Shown one piece after another: positions 33,943 through 42,470 of a DNA stretch of 64,000 nt. Made by a program: the position numbers and the translations under genes. The notes under the pieces were generated by a model. It made no database searches. It saw only the letters and a list, made by a program, of their open reading frames with translations, and was not told where the DNA came from. Source of the DNA: Flavobacteriaceae bacterium CRH (GTDB lineage: Bacteria; Bacteroidota; Bacteroidia; Flavobacteriales; Flavobacteriaceae); contig LMAJ01000005.1 of NCBI GenBank assembly GCA_001507425.1, positions 124,001-188,000 of the forward strand, in the 5' to 3' direction. Every line of letters starts with the position of its first letter. Positions within the stretch are counted from its first letter, which is position 1.

Positions 33943-33961
33943 AAGTGTTTTTTGTACACTT
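33943..33961. promoter_or_regulatory. Candidate AraR operator 3 (perfect arms)
   Basis: AAGTGT, TTTTTGT, ACACTT: a perfect 6-bp inverted repeat with the same 7-base spacer as the other two sites. It covers the -33 TTG (33952-33954) of the araB promoter, which fits repression. Confidence 0.7.
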
Positions 33962-33985
33962 ATAGATTAATTATAATTATATTTG
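33952..33985 (+). promoter_or_regulatory. araB promoter
   Basis: TTG at 33952-33954 and TATATTTG at 33978-33985 (exact TAnnTTTG), spacer 23. A start near 33992 would leave about 16 bases of leader before the araB ATG at 34008. The -33 element lies inside the palindrome at 33943-33961. Confidence 0.65.
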
Positions 33986-34007
33986 TCGTCATTAAAAATT
34001 ATTTGGA

Positions 34008-35699
34008 ATGAAAAATTACGTTATTGGGTTAGACTACGGAACAGATTCTGTTCGAGCGGTGCTGATAGATACTGAAAATGGGCAGGAATTAGCATCAAAT
34101 GTTTCTCATTACAAAAGATGGAAAAACAAGCAATATTGTGACGCCTCCATCAATCGATTTCGTCAGCATCCTTTAGATCATATCGAAGGTTTAGAAATTA
34201 CGATTCAAACCGTTATAAAAGAAAGCAAAGTAGATCCTTCATTAGTAAAAGGAATTTGCATTGATACAACAGGATCTTCTCCCGTTCCTGTAACGAAAGA
34301 AGGAATTCCGCTGGCTTTGACAAAAGGTTTTGAGGAAAACCCAAATGCAGTGATGGTGTTGTGGAAAGATCATACTGCAATAAACGAAGCGAACGAAATC
34401 AACGAACTGGCAGTAAGTTGGGGCGGGGAAAACGTAACCAAATATGTAGGCGGAATTTATTCATCAGAATGGTTTTGGGCAAAAATCCTGCACATTGCCA
34501 GAGAAGATGAAGCGGTGCGAAATGCCGCGCACACGTGGATGGAGCATTGCGATTTAATGACCTATTTATTAATCGAAGATAAAGATTTAAAAACCTTCAA
34601 AAGAAGCCGTTGCGCCGCAGGACATAAAGCCATGTGGCACGAAGACTGGAATGGACTTCCGCCAACTGAGTTTTTAGAAAAACTACATCCGTATTTAGCA
34701 ACACTTCGCGGTAATTTATACGATGAAACCTATACCTCTGATTTAGTTGCCGGAAATTTAAGCAAAGAATGGGCAGATCGTTTAGGACTTTCTACAGAAA
34801 CAGTTGTAGCTGTCGGAACTTTCGATGCACATTCTGGAGCTGTTGGAGCTAAAATTGGAGAAAATACTTTGGTTCGCGTAATGGGAACTTCAACCTGCGA
34901 TATTTTGGTAGGTTCTTATGATGAAGTAGGAACAAAAACCGTTCGCGGAATTTGCGGACAAGTTGACGGATCTGTAATTCCCGGGTTTATTGGTTTAGAA
35001 GCGGGACAATCTGCTTTTGGAGATTTACTGGCTTGGTACAAAGAATTATTGCTTTGGCCGACGGATCATTTATTGACTTCTTCAACTGTTTTAAATGATA
35101 CTCAGAAAGAACAATTAAGAGAAGAATTCAGCGATAAATTAATTGTGGAATTGACAAAAGAAGCCGAGAAAATTCCGGTTTCAGAAAGTCTTCCAATTGC
35201 TTTGGACTGGATCAACGGAAGAAGAACTCCAGATGCAAATCAGGAATTAAAGAGTGCAATTTCAAATCTTTCTTTAGGAACAAAAGCACCACATATTTTC
35301 AAGGCTTTGGTAAACGCTATTTGTTTTGGAGCAAAAAAAATCGTGGATCGTTTTGAAGAAGAAGGAGTAAAAATTGACAGCGTTATCGGGATTGGCGGCG
35401 TTGCCAGAAAATCGCCTTTTATCATGCAGACTTTGGCAAATGTTTTAAACAAGCCAATCAAAATTGCAGCTTCAGATCAGACTCCGGCTTTGGGCGCGGC
35501 AATTTACGCAGCCGTTGCAGCCGGAATTTATCCAAACGTAATTGAAGCAAGCCAAAAAATTGGGAGCGGTTTTGATGGAGAATATTTCCCTCAATTAGAT
35601 AAAGTTGCAGCCTATAACAAACTGCTTGTCGCTTACGATCAATTAAGCGCTTACGAAGATCCAACTATTAAATTATCTCAACATGAGTTCTCTATATAA
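34008..35699 (+). CDS. araB: Ribulokinase
   Basis: A 563-residue FGGY-family kinase that phosphorylates L-ribulose to L-ribulose-5-phosphate. The N-terminal phosphate-binding loop is GLDYGTDSVRAVLID (residues 6-20). GTFDAHSGAVGAKIG and VRVMGTSTCDILV are in the middle, and GIGGVARKSPFIMQTLANV near residue 465 is the family signature. Its last 17 bp overlap araD, so translation is coupled. It is the first gene of araB-araD-araA behind a promoter with a candidate AraR operator. Confidence 0.95.
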   Translation: MKNYVIGLDYGTDSVRAVLIDTENGQELASNVSHYKRWKNKQYCDASINRFRQHPLDHIEGLEITIQTVIKESKVDPSLVKGICIDTTGSSPVPVTKEGIPLALTKGFEENPNAVMVLWKDHTAINEANEINELAVSWGGENVTKYVGGIYSSEWFWAKILHIAREDEAVRNAAHTWMEHCDLMTYLLIEDKDLKTFKRSRCAAGHKAMWHEDWNGLPPTEFLEKLHPYLATLRGNLYDETYTSDLVAGNLSKEWADRLGLSTETVVAVGTFDAHSGAVGAKIGENTLVRVMGTSTCDILVGSYDEVGTKTVRGICGQVDGSVIPGFIGLEAGQSAFGDLLAWYKELLLWPTDHLLTSSTVLNDTQKEQLREEFSDKLIVELTKEAEKIPVSESLPIALDWINGRRTPDANQELKSAISNLSLGTKAPHIFKALVNAICFGAKKIVDRFEEEGVKIDSVIGIGGVARKSPFIMQTLANVLNKPIKIAASDQTPALGAAIYAAVAAGIYPNVIEASQKIGSGFDGEYFPQLDKVAAYNKLLVAYDQLSAYEDPTIKLSQHEFSI

Positions 35700-36384
35700 A
35701 GATTTAAAACAAGAATGTTACGAAGCCAACATTCAGTTAAACGCATTGAATTTGGTCGTATACACTTTTGGGAATGTGAGTGCTGTTGACAGAGAAAATG
35801 GCGTTTTTGCTATTAAACCAAGCGGCGTTCCGTACGAAGATTTAAAACCCGAAGATATTGTAATTGTCGATTTTGATAATAACATTATTGAAGGTTCTAT
35901 GCGCCCGTCATCTGACACAAAAACACACGCATACTTATATAAAAACTGGCCAAATATCGGTGGCGTTGCACATACACATGCAACCTATTCTGTGGCTTGG
36001 GCGCAATCACAAAGAGACATTCCGATTTTTGGGACAACGCATGCAGATCATTTAACCGCAGATATTCCGTGTGCTCCGCCAATGGCAGATTCTTTGATCG
36101 AAGGAAACTACGAACGCAATACCGGAATTCAGATTTTGGATTGTTTCAAAGAAAAAAATCTTTCTTACGAAGAAGTAGAAATGATTCTGATTGGAAATCA
36201 CGGTCCATTCGCCTGGGGAAAAAACGCAGCAAAAGCGGTTTACAACAGTAAAGTTTTAGAAGTTGTGGCAGAAATGGCCTACCTGACTTTACAAATAAAC
36301 CCGAGCGCACCAAGATTAAAAGATTCATTAATTAAGAAACATTACAACCGCAAACACGGAAAAGATTCGTATTACGGACAGTAG
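35683..36384 (+). CDS. araD: L-ribulose-5-phosphate 4-epimerase
   Basis: A 233-residue class II aldolase-fold enzyme that converts L-ribulose-5-phosphate to D-xylulose-5-phosphate. Zinc ligands are the two histidines of HTHATYSVAW and the His of GNHGPFAWG, and GTTHADHL is also typical. The length matches E. coli AraD. It overlaps araB by 17 bp and is separated from araA by a 175-bp repeat-rich stretch. Confidence 0.95.
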   Translation: MSSLYKDLKQECYEANIQLNALNLVVYTFGNVSAVDRENGVFAIKPSGVPYEDLKPEDIVIVDFDNNIIEGSMRPSSDTKTHAYLYKNWPNIGGVAHTHATYSVAWAQSQRDIPIFGTTHADHLTADIPCAPPMADSLIEGNYERNTGIQILDCFKEKNLSYEEVEMILIGNHGPFAWGKNAAKAVYNSKVLEVVAEMAYLTLQINPSAPRLKDSLIKKHYNRKHGKDSYYGQ

Positions 36385-36390
36385 AAGGTT

Positions 36391-36551
36391 TGTTTCAGGT
36401 TTCAGGTTTTTTTTGTTTCAAGTTGTTGGAACGTGAAACCTGAAACAAAGAAAACTTGAAACAAAACTAAGAATAACAAAACAATAGATAACAAAAGGTT
36501 TTCGGCAGTTCAAAAACTTGAAACTTGAAACAAAGAAAACTTGAAACAAAA
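36391..36551. repeat. Hairpin-forming repeats between araD and araA
   Basis: The gap has GTTTCAGGTTTCAGG and TTGTTTCAAGTT on the left, and CGTGAAACCTGAAACAAAG then AAACTTGAAAC on the right. The CTTGAAACAAAGAAAACTTG unit is present twice (about 36438-36466 and 36525-36551). It can fold into a long imperfect hairpin inside the araBDA transcript and could lower expression of araA relative to araB and araD. Confidence 0.6.
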
Positions 36552-36559
36552 TAAACAAA

Positions 36560-38068
36560 ATGATAAATATCTCTCAAAAAGAAGTATGGTTTGTAGTAGG
36601 AAGCCAGGAATTATACGGTGAAGAAACACTAAGAAAAGTAGCCGAGCATTCTCAGATAATTGCAAAAGGGTTAGACGCATCATCTAGTATTCCGGTAAAA
36701 GTGGTTTATAAAGATGTGGTAAAATCACCTTCTCAAATCTTAGATGTTTGTTTAGCGGCAAATTCAGCTAAAAACTGTATCGGAATTATTGCCTGGATGC
36801 ACACTTTCTCTCCGGCAAAAATGTGGATTGGCGGACTAAGTATCCTGAAGAAACCATTATGTCATTTGCATACACAATACAATGCTGAAATTCCGTGGGG
36901 AAGTATCGATATGGATTTTATGAACCTGAACCAATCGGCGCACGGAGATCGTGAATTTGGTTTTATTATGTCAAGAATGCGCAAAAAGCGCAAAGTCGTT
37001 GTAGGACATTGGGAAGACGAAAGAGTTCAGAAAAAATTAGGTATCTGGACAAGAGTTGCTTTAGGTTGGGATGAACTTCAAAACTTAAAAGTGGCTAGAA
37101 TTGGAGACAATATGCGTGAAGTTGCCGTTACAGAAGGCGATAAAGTCGAAGCTCAAATTCGTTTTGGAGTTTCGGTAAACGGTTACGATTCTTCAGATGT
37201 TACGAAGTATATTGAAAAAGTTACCGATAAGGAACTAAACGATTTATTAGCCGTTTACGAACAATCATATACTTTAACCGATTCTTTAAAAGAAGGTGGA
37301 GCGCAAAGAAGTTCTTTAGCGGAAGCGGCAAAAATTGAATTAGGTTTAAGAGCATTCCTTGAAGAAGGAGGATTTGGAGCTTTTACAGATACATTTGAAA
37401 ATCTTGGTGTTTGGAAACAATTACCGGGAATCGCTACACAAAGATTAATGGCCGATGGTTACGGTTTTGGTGGCGAAGGAGATTGGAAAACGGCTGCAAT
37501 GGTTCGTGCATTAAAAGTGATGAATATTGGTTTGGAAGGCGGAACATCTTTCATGGAAGATTATACATACCACTTTACACCTCAAAAATCATACGTTTTA
37601 GGATCGCACATGTTAGAAATTTGTCCATCTATCGCTGATGGAAAACCTTCTTGCGAAGTACATCCGTTAGGAATTGGCGGAAAAGAAGATCCGGCTCGTT
37701 TGGTATTTAATTCTCCTGCTGGAGATGCAATCAATGTTTCTTTGGTGGATATGGGAACACGTTTTCGTCTAATTGTAAACGAAGTAGAAGCGATCAAACC
37801 AATGGCTGAATTGCCAAAATTACCGGTTGCAAGAGTTTTATGGGATTGTAAGCCCAATCTAGAGATTGCTGCAACAGCATGGATTTTGGCAGGAGGAGCT
37901 CATCATACCGTTTACAGCCAGTCATTAACAACAGAATACATGGAAGATTTTGCTGATATTGCCGGAATCGAATTATTGGTAATTGATGAAAGAACTACAG
38001 TAAGAGACTTTAAAGATAAGCTCAATGCAAATGAAGCTTATTATCATTTGTTTCAACACGGAATTTAA
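36560..38068 (+). CDS. araA: L-arabinose isomerase
   Basis: A 502-residue isomerase that turns L-arabinose into L-ribulose, the first step of the pathway. The segment [16 protein letters not shown] is the family N-terminus. [26 protein letters not shown] and [17 protein letters not shown] cover the substrate- and metal-binding region; the Mn ligands are expected among Glu and His of [14 protein letters not shown] and SHMLEICPS. The length matches E. coli AraA. It is third in the araBDA order, after a repeat-rich gap. Confidence 0.95.
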   Translation: MINISQKEVWFVVGSQELYGEETLRKVAEHSQIIAKGLDASSSIPVKVVYKDVVKSPSQILDVCLAANSAKNCIGIIAWMHTFSPAKMWIGGLSILKKPLCHLHTQYNAEIPWGSIDMDFMNLNQSAHGDREFGFIMSRMRKKRKVVVGHWEDERVQKKLGIWTRVALGWDELQNLKVARIGDNMREVAVTEGDKVEAQIRFGVSVNGYDSSDVTKYIEKVTDKELNDLLAVYEQSYTLTDSLKEGGAQRSSLAEAAKIELGLRAFLEEGGFGAFTDTFENLGVWKQLPGIATQRLMADGYGFGGEGDWKTAAMVRALKVMNIGLEGGTSFMEDYTYHFTPQKSYVLGSHMLEICPSIADGKPSCEVHPLGIGGKEDPARLVFNSPAGDAINVSLVDMGTRFRLIVNEVEAIKPMAELPKLPVARVLWDCKPNLEIAATAWILAGGAHHTVYSQSLTTEYMEDFADIAGIELLVIDERTTVRDFKDKLNANEAYYHLFQHGI

Positions 38069-38151
38069 TCTAAGATACTAAGGTTCTAAGTTGCTGAGAT
38101 TCTAAGATTTTTAGCTACTTTTAACTTTGTTGTGCTTAATTATATGGAAAG

Positions 38152-38278
38152 AATTCAACGCAGATAAAACGGATTTGCTATCGCAAAAGCGCAGATAAAA
38201 CAGATTTATAGAATCTAAAAAAATCTGTGTAAATCCGCGTCTTCGTGATAACGAATCTGTTTTATCCGCGTCAAATAT
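38152..38278. repeat. Hairpin-forming intergenic repeat (CGCAGATAAAACAGATTT family)
   Basis: The gap between araA and the aldose epimerase contains ACGCAGATAAAACGGATTT and GCGCAGATAAAACAGATTT on one side, and AAATCTGTGTAAATCCGCGT with AATCTGTTTTATCCGCGT on the other. It can fold into a long hairpin. Related stretches are at 4489-4540 and 42308-42378. Confidence 0.6.
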
Positions 38279-38338
38279 TATATTGTAAATTATGCCCAAC
38301 GGATTATTTAACATTTTGCAAAAAATAAAATATCAATT

Positions 38339-39523
38339 ATGAAAGGATTAAAACGTTACATTTTCGGAATTACGATTTTAGGTTTGGCGACGCTTTCGGT
38401 TCAATGCAAAAGCGATAAAAAGGCAGATACAGAAACGGTTGCTTCTGATAAAAAAGATGCCGTTACAATCGAAAAATCATCTTACGGAAAAACTGCAAAA
38501 GGAGAACAGGTCGAAAGCTATAAATTGAAAAACCAAAATGGGATGGAGGTCGACATTATCACTTTTGGTGGAAGAATTACAGATTTGAAAGTACCTAATA
38601 AAGAAGGTATTTCTGAAAATGTAGTTATCGGATTTAATTCTTTGGCACAATACGAAAAAGAAAATCCATTTTTTGGAGCTTTGATCGGAAGATACGGAAA
38701 CCGAATTGCAAAAGGGAAATTCACTTTAAATGAAAAAGAATATCAATTAGCAATCAATAATGCGCCAAATGCTTTGCACGGTGGACCGCAGGGATATTTT
38801 AATGTGGTTTGGAAAGCCGATGCCGTTAAATCTGGAGAAACAGCTTCTTTAAAATTATCTTATGTAAGTAAAGATATGGAAGAAGGCTATCCTGGAAATT
38901 TAAAAGTTTTTGTAACCTATACATTAACAAATGATAATCAGTTAGAAGTTTTATACGAGGCAACAACGGATAAAACGACAGTAGTAAACTTAACACAGCA
39001 TTCGTATTTCAATTTATCCGGAGATTTTTCTAAAACTATTCTTGATCACGAATTGACTTTGAATGCTGATAAATTGGTTCCGGTTGATGCGACTTTAATT
39101 CCGACAGGAAAATTAGAAGATGTTGCCAATACGCCTTTCGATTTCAGAAAACCAAAATTAATTGGAAAAGACATCGAAGCTAAAAACGAACAATTAGAAA
39201 GAGGAAAAGGTTACGATCATTGTTGGGTTTTAAACAATCCAGAAAAAGGGAAAACAATTATCGCAAAAGTATATCACGCAGCCAGCGGTAGAGTTTTGGA
39301 AATGACAACAGACGAACCTGGAATTCAGTTTTACTCAGGAAATTTCCTTGATGGAACTTTACCAACGCGCGACGGAAAAACATACGCACACAGAACCGGA
39401 CTTTGTTTAGAAACAGAACATTATCCAGATTCTCCAAACCAGAAAAATTTCCCAACAACGGTTTTAAACCCGGGAGAAAATTATAAAACCAAAACGACTT
39501 TCAAATTTTCTGTGCAGAAATAG
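38339..39523 (+). CDS. Lipoprotein aldose 1-epimerase
   Basis: A 394-residue mutarotase with a lipoprotein signal (lipobox LSVQC, Cys at 23), followed by a Lys/Asp-rich linker. The catalytic domain matches GalM: GRYGNRIAKGKF, NLTQHSYFNLSG with the conserved His, and GLCLETEHYPDSPNQKNFP with the general base Glu. It is likely anchored in the periplasm, where it would equilibrate arabinose or other sugars released by the GH51 enzyme. It differs from the cytoplasmic galM at 28619-29674. It lies behind araA but after a strong repeat hairpin, so its expression may be partly separate. Confidence 0.92.
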   Translation: MKGLKRYIFGITILGLATLSVQCKSDKKADTETVASDKKDAVTIEKSSYGKTAKGEQVESYKLKNQNGMEVDIITFGGRITDLKVPNKEGISENVVIGFNSLAQYEKENPFFGALIGRYGNRIAKGKFTLNEKEYQLAINNAPNALHGGPQGYFNVVWKADAVKSGETASLKLSYVSKDMEEGYPGNLKVFVTYTLTNDNQLEVLYEATTDKTTVVNLTQHSYFNLSGDFSKTILDHELTLNADKLVPVDATLIPTGKLEDVANTPFDFRKPKLIGKDIEAKNEQLERGKGYDHCWVLNNPEKGKTIIAKVYHAASGRVLEMTTDEPGIQFYSGNFLDGTLPTRDGKTYAHRTGLCLETEHYPDSPNQKNFPTTVLNPGENYKTKTTFKFSVQK

Positions 39524-39560
39524 TTTTAGGATTTATTTAATTAGTTAGTAATTCTCTAAG

Positions 39561-39592
39561 AAACCTCGTAAGTTATGCTTGCGAGGTTTTTA
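39561..39592 (+). terminator. Terminator after the arabinose genes
   Basis: Arms AAACCTCGTAAG and CTTGCGAGGTTT around TTATG, followed by a T run. Confidence 0.8.
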
Positions 39593-39661
39593 TTTATGAG
39601 TTGAGATTAATTCATAGCAAACTTATAAAAATCTTAATTTAGCACTATAAAATAAAGTAAA

Positions 39662-40123
39662 ATGAAACATTTATTTAAAGCAGAACTAAATTGGACTTCA
39701 GACAAAAAACAAGAAGAATCAACTTCTAAATTCTACAATAAAAGCCATAAAATTCAAATTGAAAAAAAACCGGTTTTAAATGTTTCAGCTGCAAAAGCTT
39801 TTAAAGGCGATCCGTCATTATACAATCCAGAAGATTTATTGTTAAGCAGTTTGGTTTCCTGCCACATGATGTCTTACTTATATGTGTGCTCTCAAAACGG
39901 AATAGAAGTTCTCGAATATTCAGATAACGCCCAGGCAACTCTCGAAGTTTCTCCAGATGGAAGCGGGCGATTTGTTGAGGTAAGATTATATCCGAAAGTA
40001 AAAATTTCAAATCCGGATCAAATAGAATTGGCTTTAGAGTTGCATTTTAAAGCAAATCAATTGTGCTTTATTGCTAATTCCTGCAATTTTCAGGTTTTGC
40101 ACGAAGCGAGCTGTGAAGTTTAG
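39662..40123 (+). CDS. OsmC/Ohr family protein
   Basis: A 153-residue protein of the OsmC family, which reduces organic hydroperoxides with a pair of cysteines. The conserved stretch is YNPEDLLLSSLVSCHMMSYLYVC with Cys at about 64, and the second Cys is in FKANQLCFIANSCNFQV near residue 136. The length is normal, and there is no signal peptide. A hairpin at 40197-40226 lies between its end and the convergent tRNA gene. The substrate is not evident. Confidence 0.88.
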   Translation: MKHLFKAELNWTSDKKQEESTSKFYNKSHKIQIEKKPVLNVSAAKAFKGDPSLYNPEDLLLSSLVSCHMMSYLYVCSQNGIEVLEYSDNAQATLEVSPDGSGRFVEVRLYPKVKISNPDQIELALELHFKANQLCFIANSCNFQVLHEASCEV

Positions 40124-40196
40124 GATAAATATAGCCAGTGGTTTCAACCACTGGAACGCAATATATTCTATTAATATTGGAATAGCATAAAACCAA

Positions 40197-40226
40197 AAAA
40201 ACCTCTTCCGTTAAGAAGAGGTTTTT
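40197..40226. terminator. Bidirectional terminator of OsmC gene and tRNA-Leu
   Basis: Arms AAAACCTCTT and AAGAGGTTTT with CCGTTAAG between, then T run. It lies directly after the tRNA on the minus strand and after the OsmC gene on the plus strand. Confidence 0.8.
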
Positions 40227-40227
40227 G

Positions 40228-40307
40228 TACCCGGAGCCGGAGTCGAACCGGCACGGTTTCCCACAGGTGTTTGAGACCAGCGCGTCTACCAATTCCGCCA
40301 TCCGGGC
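40228..40307 (-). tRNA. tRNA-Leu (anticodon CAA)
   Basis: Read on the minus strand: acceptor GCCCGGA pairs with TCCGGGT, discriminator A, no encoded CCA. The D arm is GCG...CGC with TTGGTAGA, and the anticodon loop CTCAAAC gives CAA (Leu, UUG codons) after U33. An 11-base variable region and a T arm with GTTCGACTC follow. The anticodon stem CTGGT/ACCTG has one T-T mismatch at its second pair. The length of 80 bases is at the short end for a class II tRNA. Confidence 0.92.
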
Positions 40308-40403
40308 TTAGCAGACGAAAAAACAACTAATAAATCAGTTATTTTAACGCAATAGAATAAGTGATTATGTTGCCATAACTGTGCTTATTCCTTTAACACG
40401 GTG

Positions 40404-40411
40404 CAAATGTA
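40404..40411 (-). promoter_or_regulatory. -7 element for tRNA-Leu
   Basis: TACATTTG on the minus strand, exact TAnnTTTG, about 97 bp upstream of the tRNA 5' end. The -33 element is unclear. Confidence 0.45.
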
Positions 40412-40476
40412 AAAAATAAAATTAAATCTGCTACTAAAAAACTTAAATATTTCCTTTCAGTGTCCAATAAATTTTC

Positions 40477-40484
40477 TAAATTTG
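40477..40484 (+). promoter_or_regulatory. -7 element for prs
   Basis: TAAATTTG, exact TAnnTTTG. Transcription would begin near 40491, downstream of the upstream ATG at 40482, which supports the start at 40536. Confidence 0.55.
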
Positions 40485-40535
40485 CACCTCGTTAAAACGA
40501 AGCGCACACAACTAACTACAAAACAACAAATTATA

Positions 40536-41477
40536 ATGTCGCACCTAGAACCAGAAGCTAAAATTTTTGCTTGTTCACAAAGTGTTTACCTTGCAGAGAA
40601 AATTGCGGAACAATACGGGATCCCGCTAGGCAAAGTAACGATGTCAACGTATAGTGATGGAGAATTTCAACCATCTTACGAAGAGTCAATCAGAGGATTA
40701 CGTGTTTTTATCGTGTGCTCGACTTTTCCAACTGCGGATAATTTGATGGAATTGTTACTAATGATTGATGCAGCAAAACGCGCATCTGCAAGACATATTA
40801 CAGCTGTAATGCCTTATTTTGGTTGGGCAAGACAAGACAGAAAAGACAAACCAAGAGTTCCGATTGGAGCAAAATTAGTAGCTAATTTATTAGATGCTGC
40901 CGGAGCAACAAGAGTAATGACAATGGATTTGCACGCAGATCAAATTCAGGGGTTTTTCGAAAAACCGGTAGATCATTTATTTGCATCTACTATCTTTTTA
41001 CCATACGTAGAAAGTTTAGGATTAGAAAATTTAACCATTGCATCTCCGGATATGGGAGGTTCAAAAAGAGCATATGCTTACTCTAAGTTTCTGGAATCAG
41101 ATGTAGTAATCTGTTACAAACAAAGAAAAGCAGCCAACGTTATCGACACTATGGAATTGATTGGTGAGGTAAAAGGTCGTAACGTAATATTAGTAGACGA
41201 CATGATCGATACAGGTGGCACATTAGCGAAAGCGGCCGATTTAATGATCGAAAAAGGAGCATTAAGTGTTAGAGCAATTTGTACGCACGCTATATTATCT
41301 GGCGACGCGTATGAGAAAATTGAAAATTCTAAATTAACAGAATTAATCGTAACCGATTCTATTCCGTTAAAGAAAGAATCAAAGAAAATTAGAGTAGTGA
41401 GTTGTGCACCTCTTTTTGCTGAAGTTATGCACATGGTGCACCACAACAATTCCATTAGCGGAAAATTTATAATGTAA
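40536..41477 (+). CDS. prs: Ribose-phosphate pyrophosphokinase
   Basis: A 313-residue PRPP synthase that makes phosphoribosyl pyrophosphate from ribose-5-phosphate and ATP, for purine, pyrimidine, His and Trp synthesis. Motifs: SVYLAEKIAEQYGIPLGK near the N-terminus, the ATP loop YFGWARQDRKDKPR, DLHADQIQGFF, and the PRPP-binding VILVDDMIDTGGT near residue 215. The frame is open from 40482, but the -7 element at 40477-40484 and the family length favour ATG 40536 (MSHLEPEAK). Downstream is rplY. Confidence 0.95.
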   Translation: MSHLEPEAKIFACSQSVYLAEKIAEQYGIPLGKVTMSTYSDGEFQPSYEESIRGLRVFIVCSTFPTADNLMELLLMIDAAKRASARHITAVMPYFGWARQDRKDKPRVPIGAKLVANLLDAAGATRVMTMDLHADQIQGFFEKPVDHLFASTIFLPYVESLGLENLTIASPDMGGSKRAYAYSKFLESDVVICYKQRKAANVIDTMELIGEVKGRNVILVDDMIDTGGTLAKAADLMIEKGALSVRAICTHAILSGDAYEKIENSKLTELIVTDSIPLKKESKKIRVVSCAPLFAEVMHMVHHNNSISGKFIM

Positions 41478-41480
41478 GCA

Positions 41481-41560
41481 GCAATACGCTTTAGGCTTTA
41501 GGCTGTAAGCTTTGTTTCTCATTTTAAAAAAGCCTAAAGCCTATTGCTTAAAGCTTAAAA
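41481..41560. repeat. Inverted repeat between prs and rplY
   Basis: GCAATA with GGCTTTAGGCT on the left (41481-41504) pairs with AGCCTAAAGCC and TATTGC on the right (41531-41547). It could act as a terminator-like hairpin of prs or as a dispersed repeat; no T run follows. Confidence 0.6.
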
Positions 41561-41599
41561 CAAACAAGAATATTTATTAATAACTATATTTTTTTTACA

Positions 41600-42211
41600 A
41601 TGAAATCGATTACAATTAAAGGATCAGAAAGAGAAAGCGTGGGCAAAGTGTCAACTAAAGCCTTACGTAATGCTGGAGCGGTTCCTTGCGTGTTATACGG
41701 AGGAAATCAGGCAGTACACTTCTCAGCAGACGCTGCAGCGTTCAAAAACTTGGTTTACACTCCAAATGCACACACAGTTGTGATTGAGCTTGGAAAAGGA
41801 AAATCATTCAATGCAATTTTGCAAGACATTCAGGTTCACCCGGTATCTGATAAAATTTTACACATTGACTTCTTTCAATTATTTGATGACAAAGAAATCA
41901 CTATGGAAGTTCCTGTAAAAGTTGTTGGTACATCTAAAGGTGTTCTTGCTGGAGGTGTTTTACGTTTAAACACTCGTAAATTAAAAGTTAAAGCTTTACC
42001 TAAAGATCTTCCTGATTTTGTTGAAGCTGACATTACTCCACTTGAAATGGGTAACAAATTATATGTTACTAAAGTTGGTTCACCAGAATACAAAGTTATG
42101 CACCCAGAGAACACAGTTGTTGCTCAGGTAAGAATTTCTCGTGCTGCTATGAAAGCTGCTCAAGAAGCTGCAAAAGCTGCAAAAGCTCCTGCAAAAGGAA
42201 AGAAAAAATAA
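41600..42211 (+). CDS. rplY: 50S ribosomal protein L25/general stress protein Ctc
   Basis: A 203-residue protein of the long (Ctc/TL5-type) L25 family, which binds 5S rRNA. The N-terminal domain (about 1-90: [31 protein letters not shown]) and the C-terminal beta domain ([35 protein letters not shown]) are both present. An Ala/Lys-rich tail follows. It lies after prs and before pth, an order found in many bacteria. Confidence 0.94.
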   Translation: MKSITIKGSERESVGKVSTKALRNAGAVPCVLYGGNQAVHFSADAAAFKNLVYTPNAHTVVIELGKGKSFNAILQDIQVHPVSDKILHIDFFQLFDDKEITMEVPVKVVGTSKGVLAGGVLRLNTRKLKVKALPKDLPDFVEADITPLEMGNKLYVTKVGSPEYKVMHPENTVVAQVRISRAAMKAAQEAAKAAKAPAKGKKK

Positions 42212-42229
42212 TTTTTTTCAAATCAATAC

Positions 42230-42262
42230 AAAAAGCATCAATCGAAAGATTGGTGCTTTTTT
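42230..42262 (+). terminator. Terminator of rplY
   Basis: Arms AAAAAGCATCAATC and GATTGGTGCTTTTT around a GAAA tetraloop, followed by a long T run. Confidence 0.88.
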
Positions 42263-42307
42263 TTTGTTTTTAAAGGTTCTGAGGTTTTAAGATACTAAGG
42301 TTCAAAG

Positions 42308-42378
42308 TAAAATGAATCAGTGTAAATCCGTTCAATCCGCGTTATCCGCGTGCCATTCTTAGCGCACCTTGCGGTTAA
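42308..42378. repeat. Intergenic repeat (GTGTAAATCCG family)
   Basis: GTGTAAATCCGTTCAATCCGCG and TTATCCGCG in the gap before pth resemble the repeat at 38152-38278. The preceding TTTTAAGATACTAAGGTTC is like a unit at 38074-38090. Confidence 0.5.
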
Positions 42379-42435
42379 GGACAATACAAATGAAATTATC
42401 TAATTAACACATTTTCTAATTATCTAATTAACCAA

Positions 42436-42466
42436 TTGGCACATTCCCTAATTAAGTTTATTTTTG
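42436..42466 (+). promoter_or_regulatory. pth promoter
   Basis: TTG at 42436-42438 and TATTTTTG at 42459-42466, spacer 20. The start point would be near 42473, at or just past the first ATG of pth (42471). Confidence 0.6.
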
Positions 42467-42470
42467 CACT

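Noticed and set aside
35683..35699. Possible frameshift at the araB/araD overlap
   Set aside because: Both proteins have complete, normal ends; the 17-bp overlap is simple translational coupling.
36391..36551. CRISPR-like repeats
   Set aside because: The units are few, unevenly spaced and form inverted pairs, with no spacers and no cas genes.
40482..40535. Upstream ATG of prs
   Set aside because: It lies in the promoter -7 area and would add 18 residues that the family lacks.
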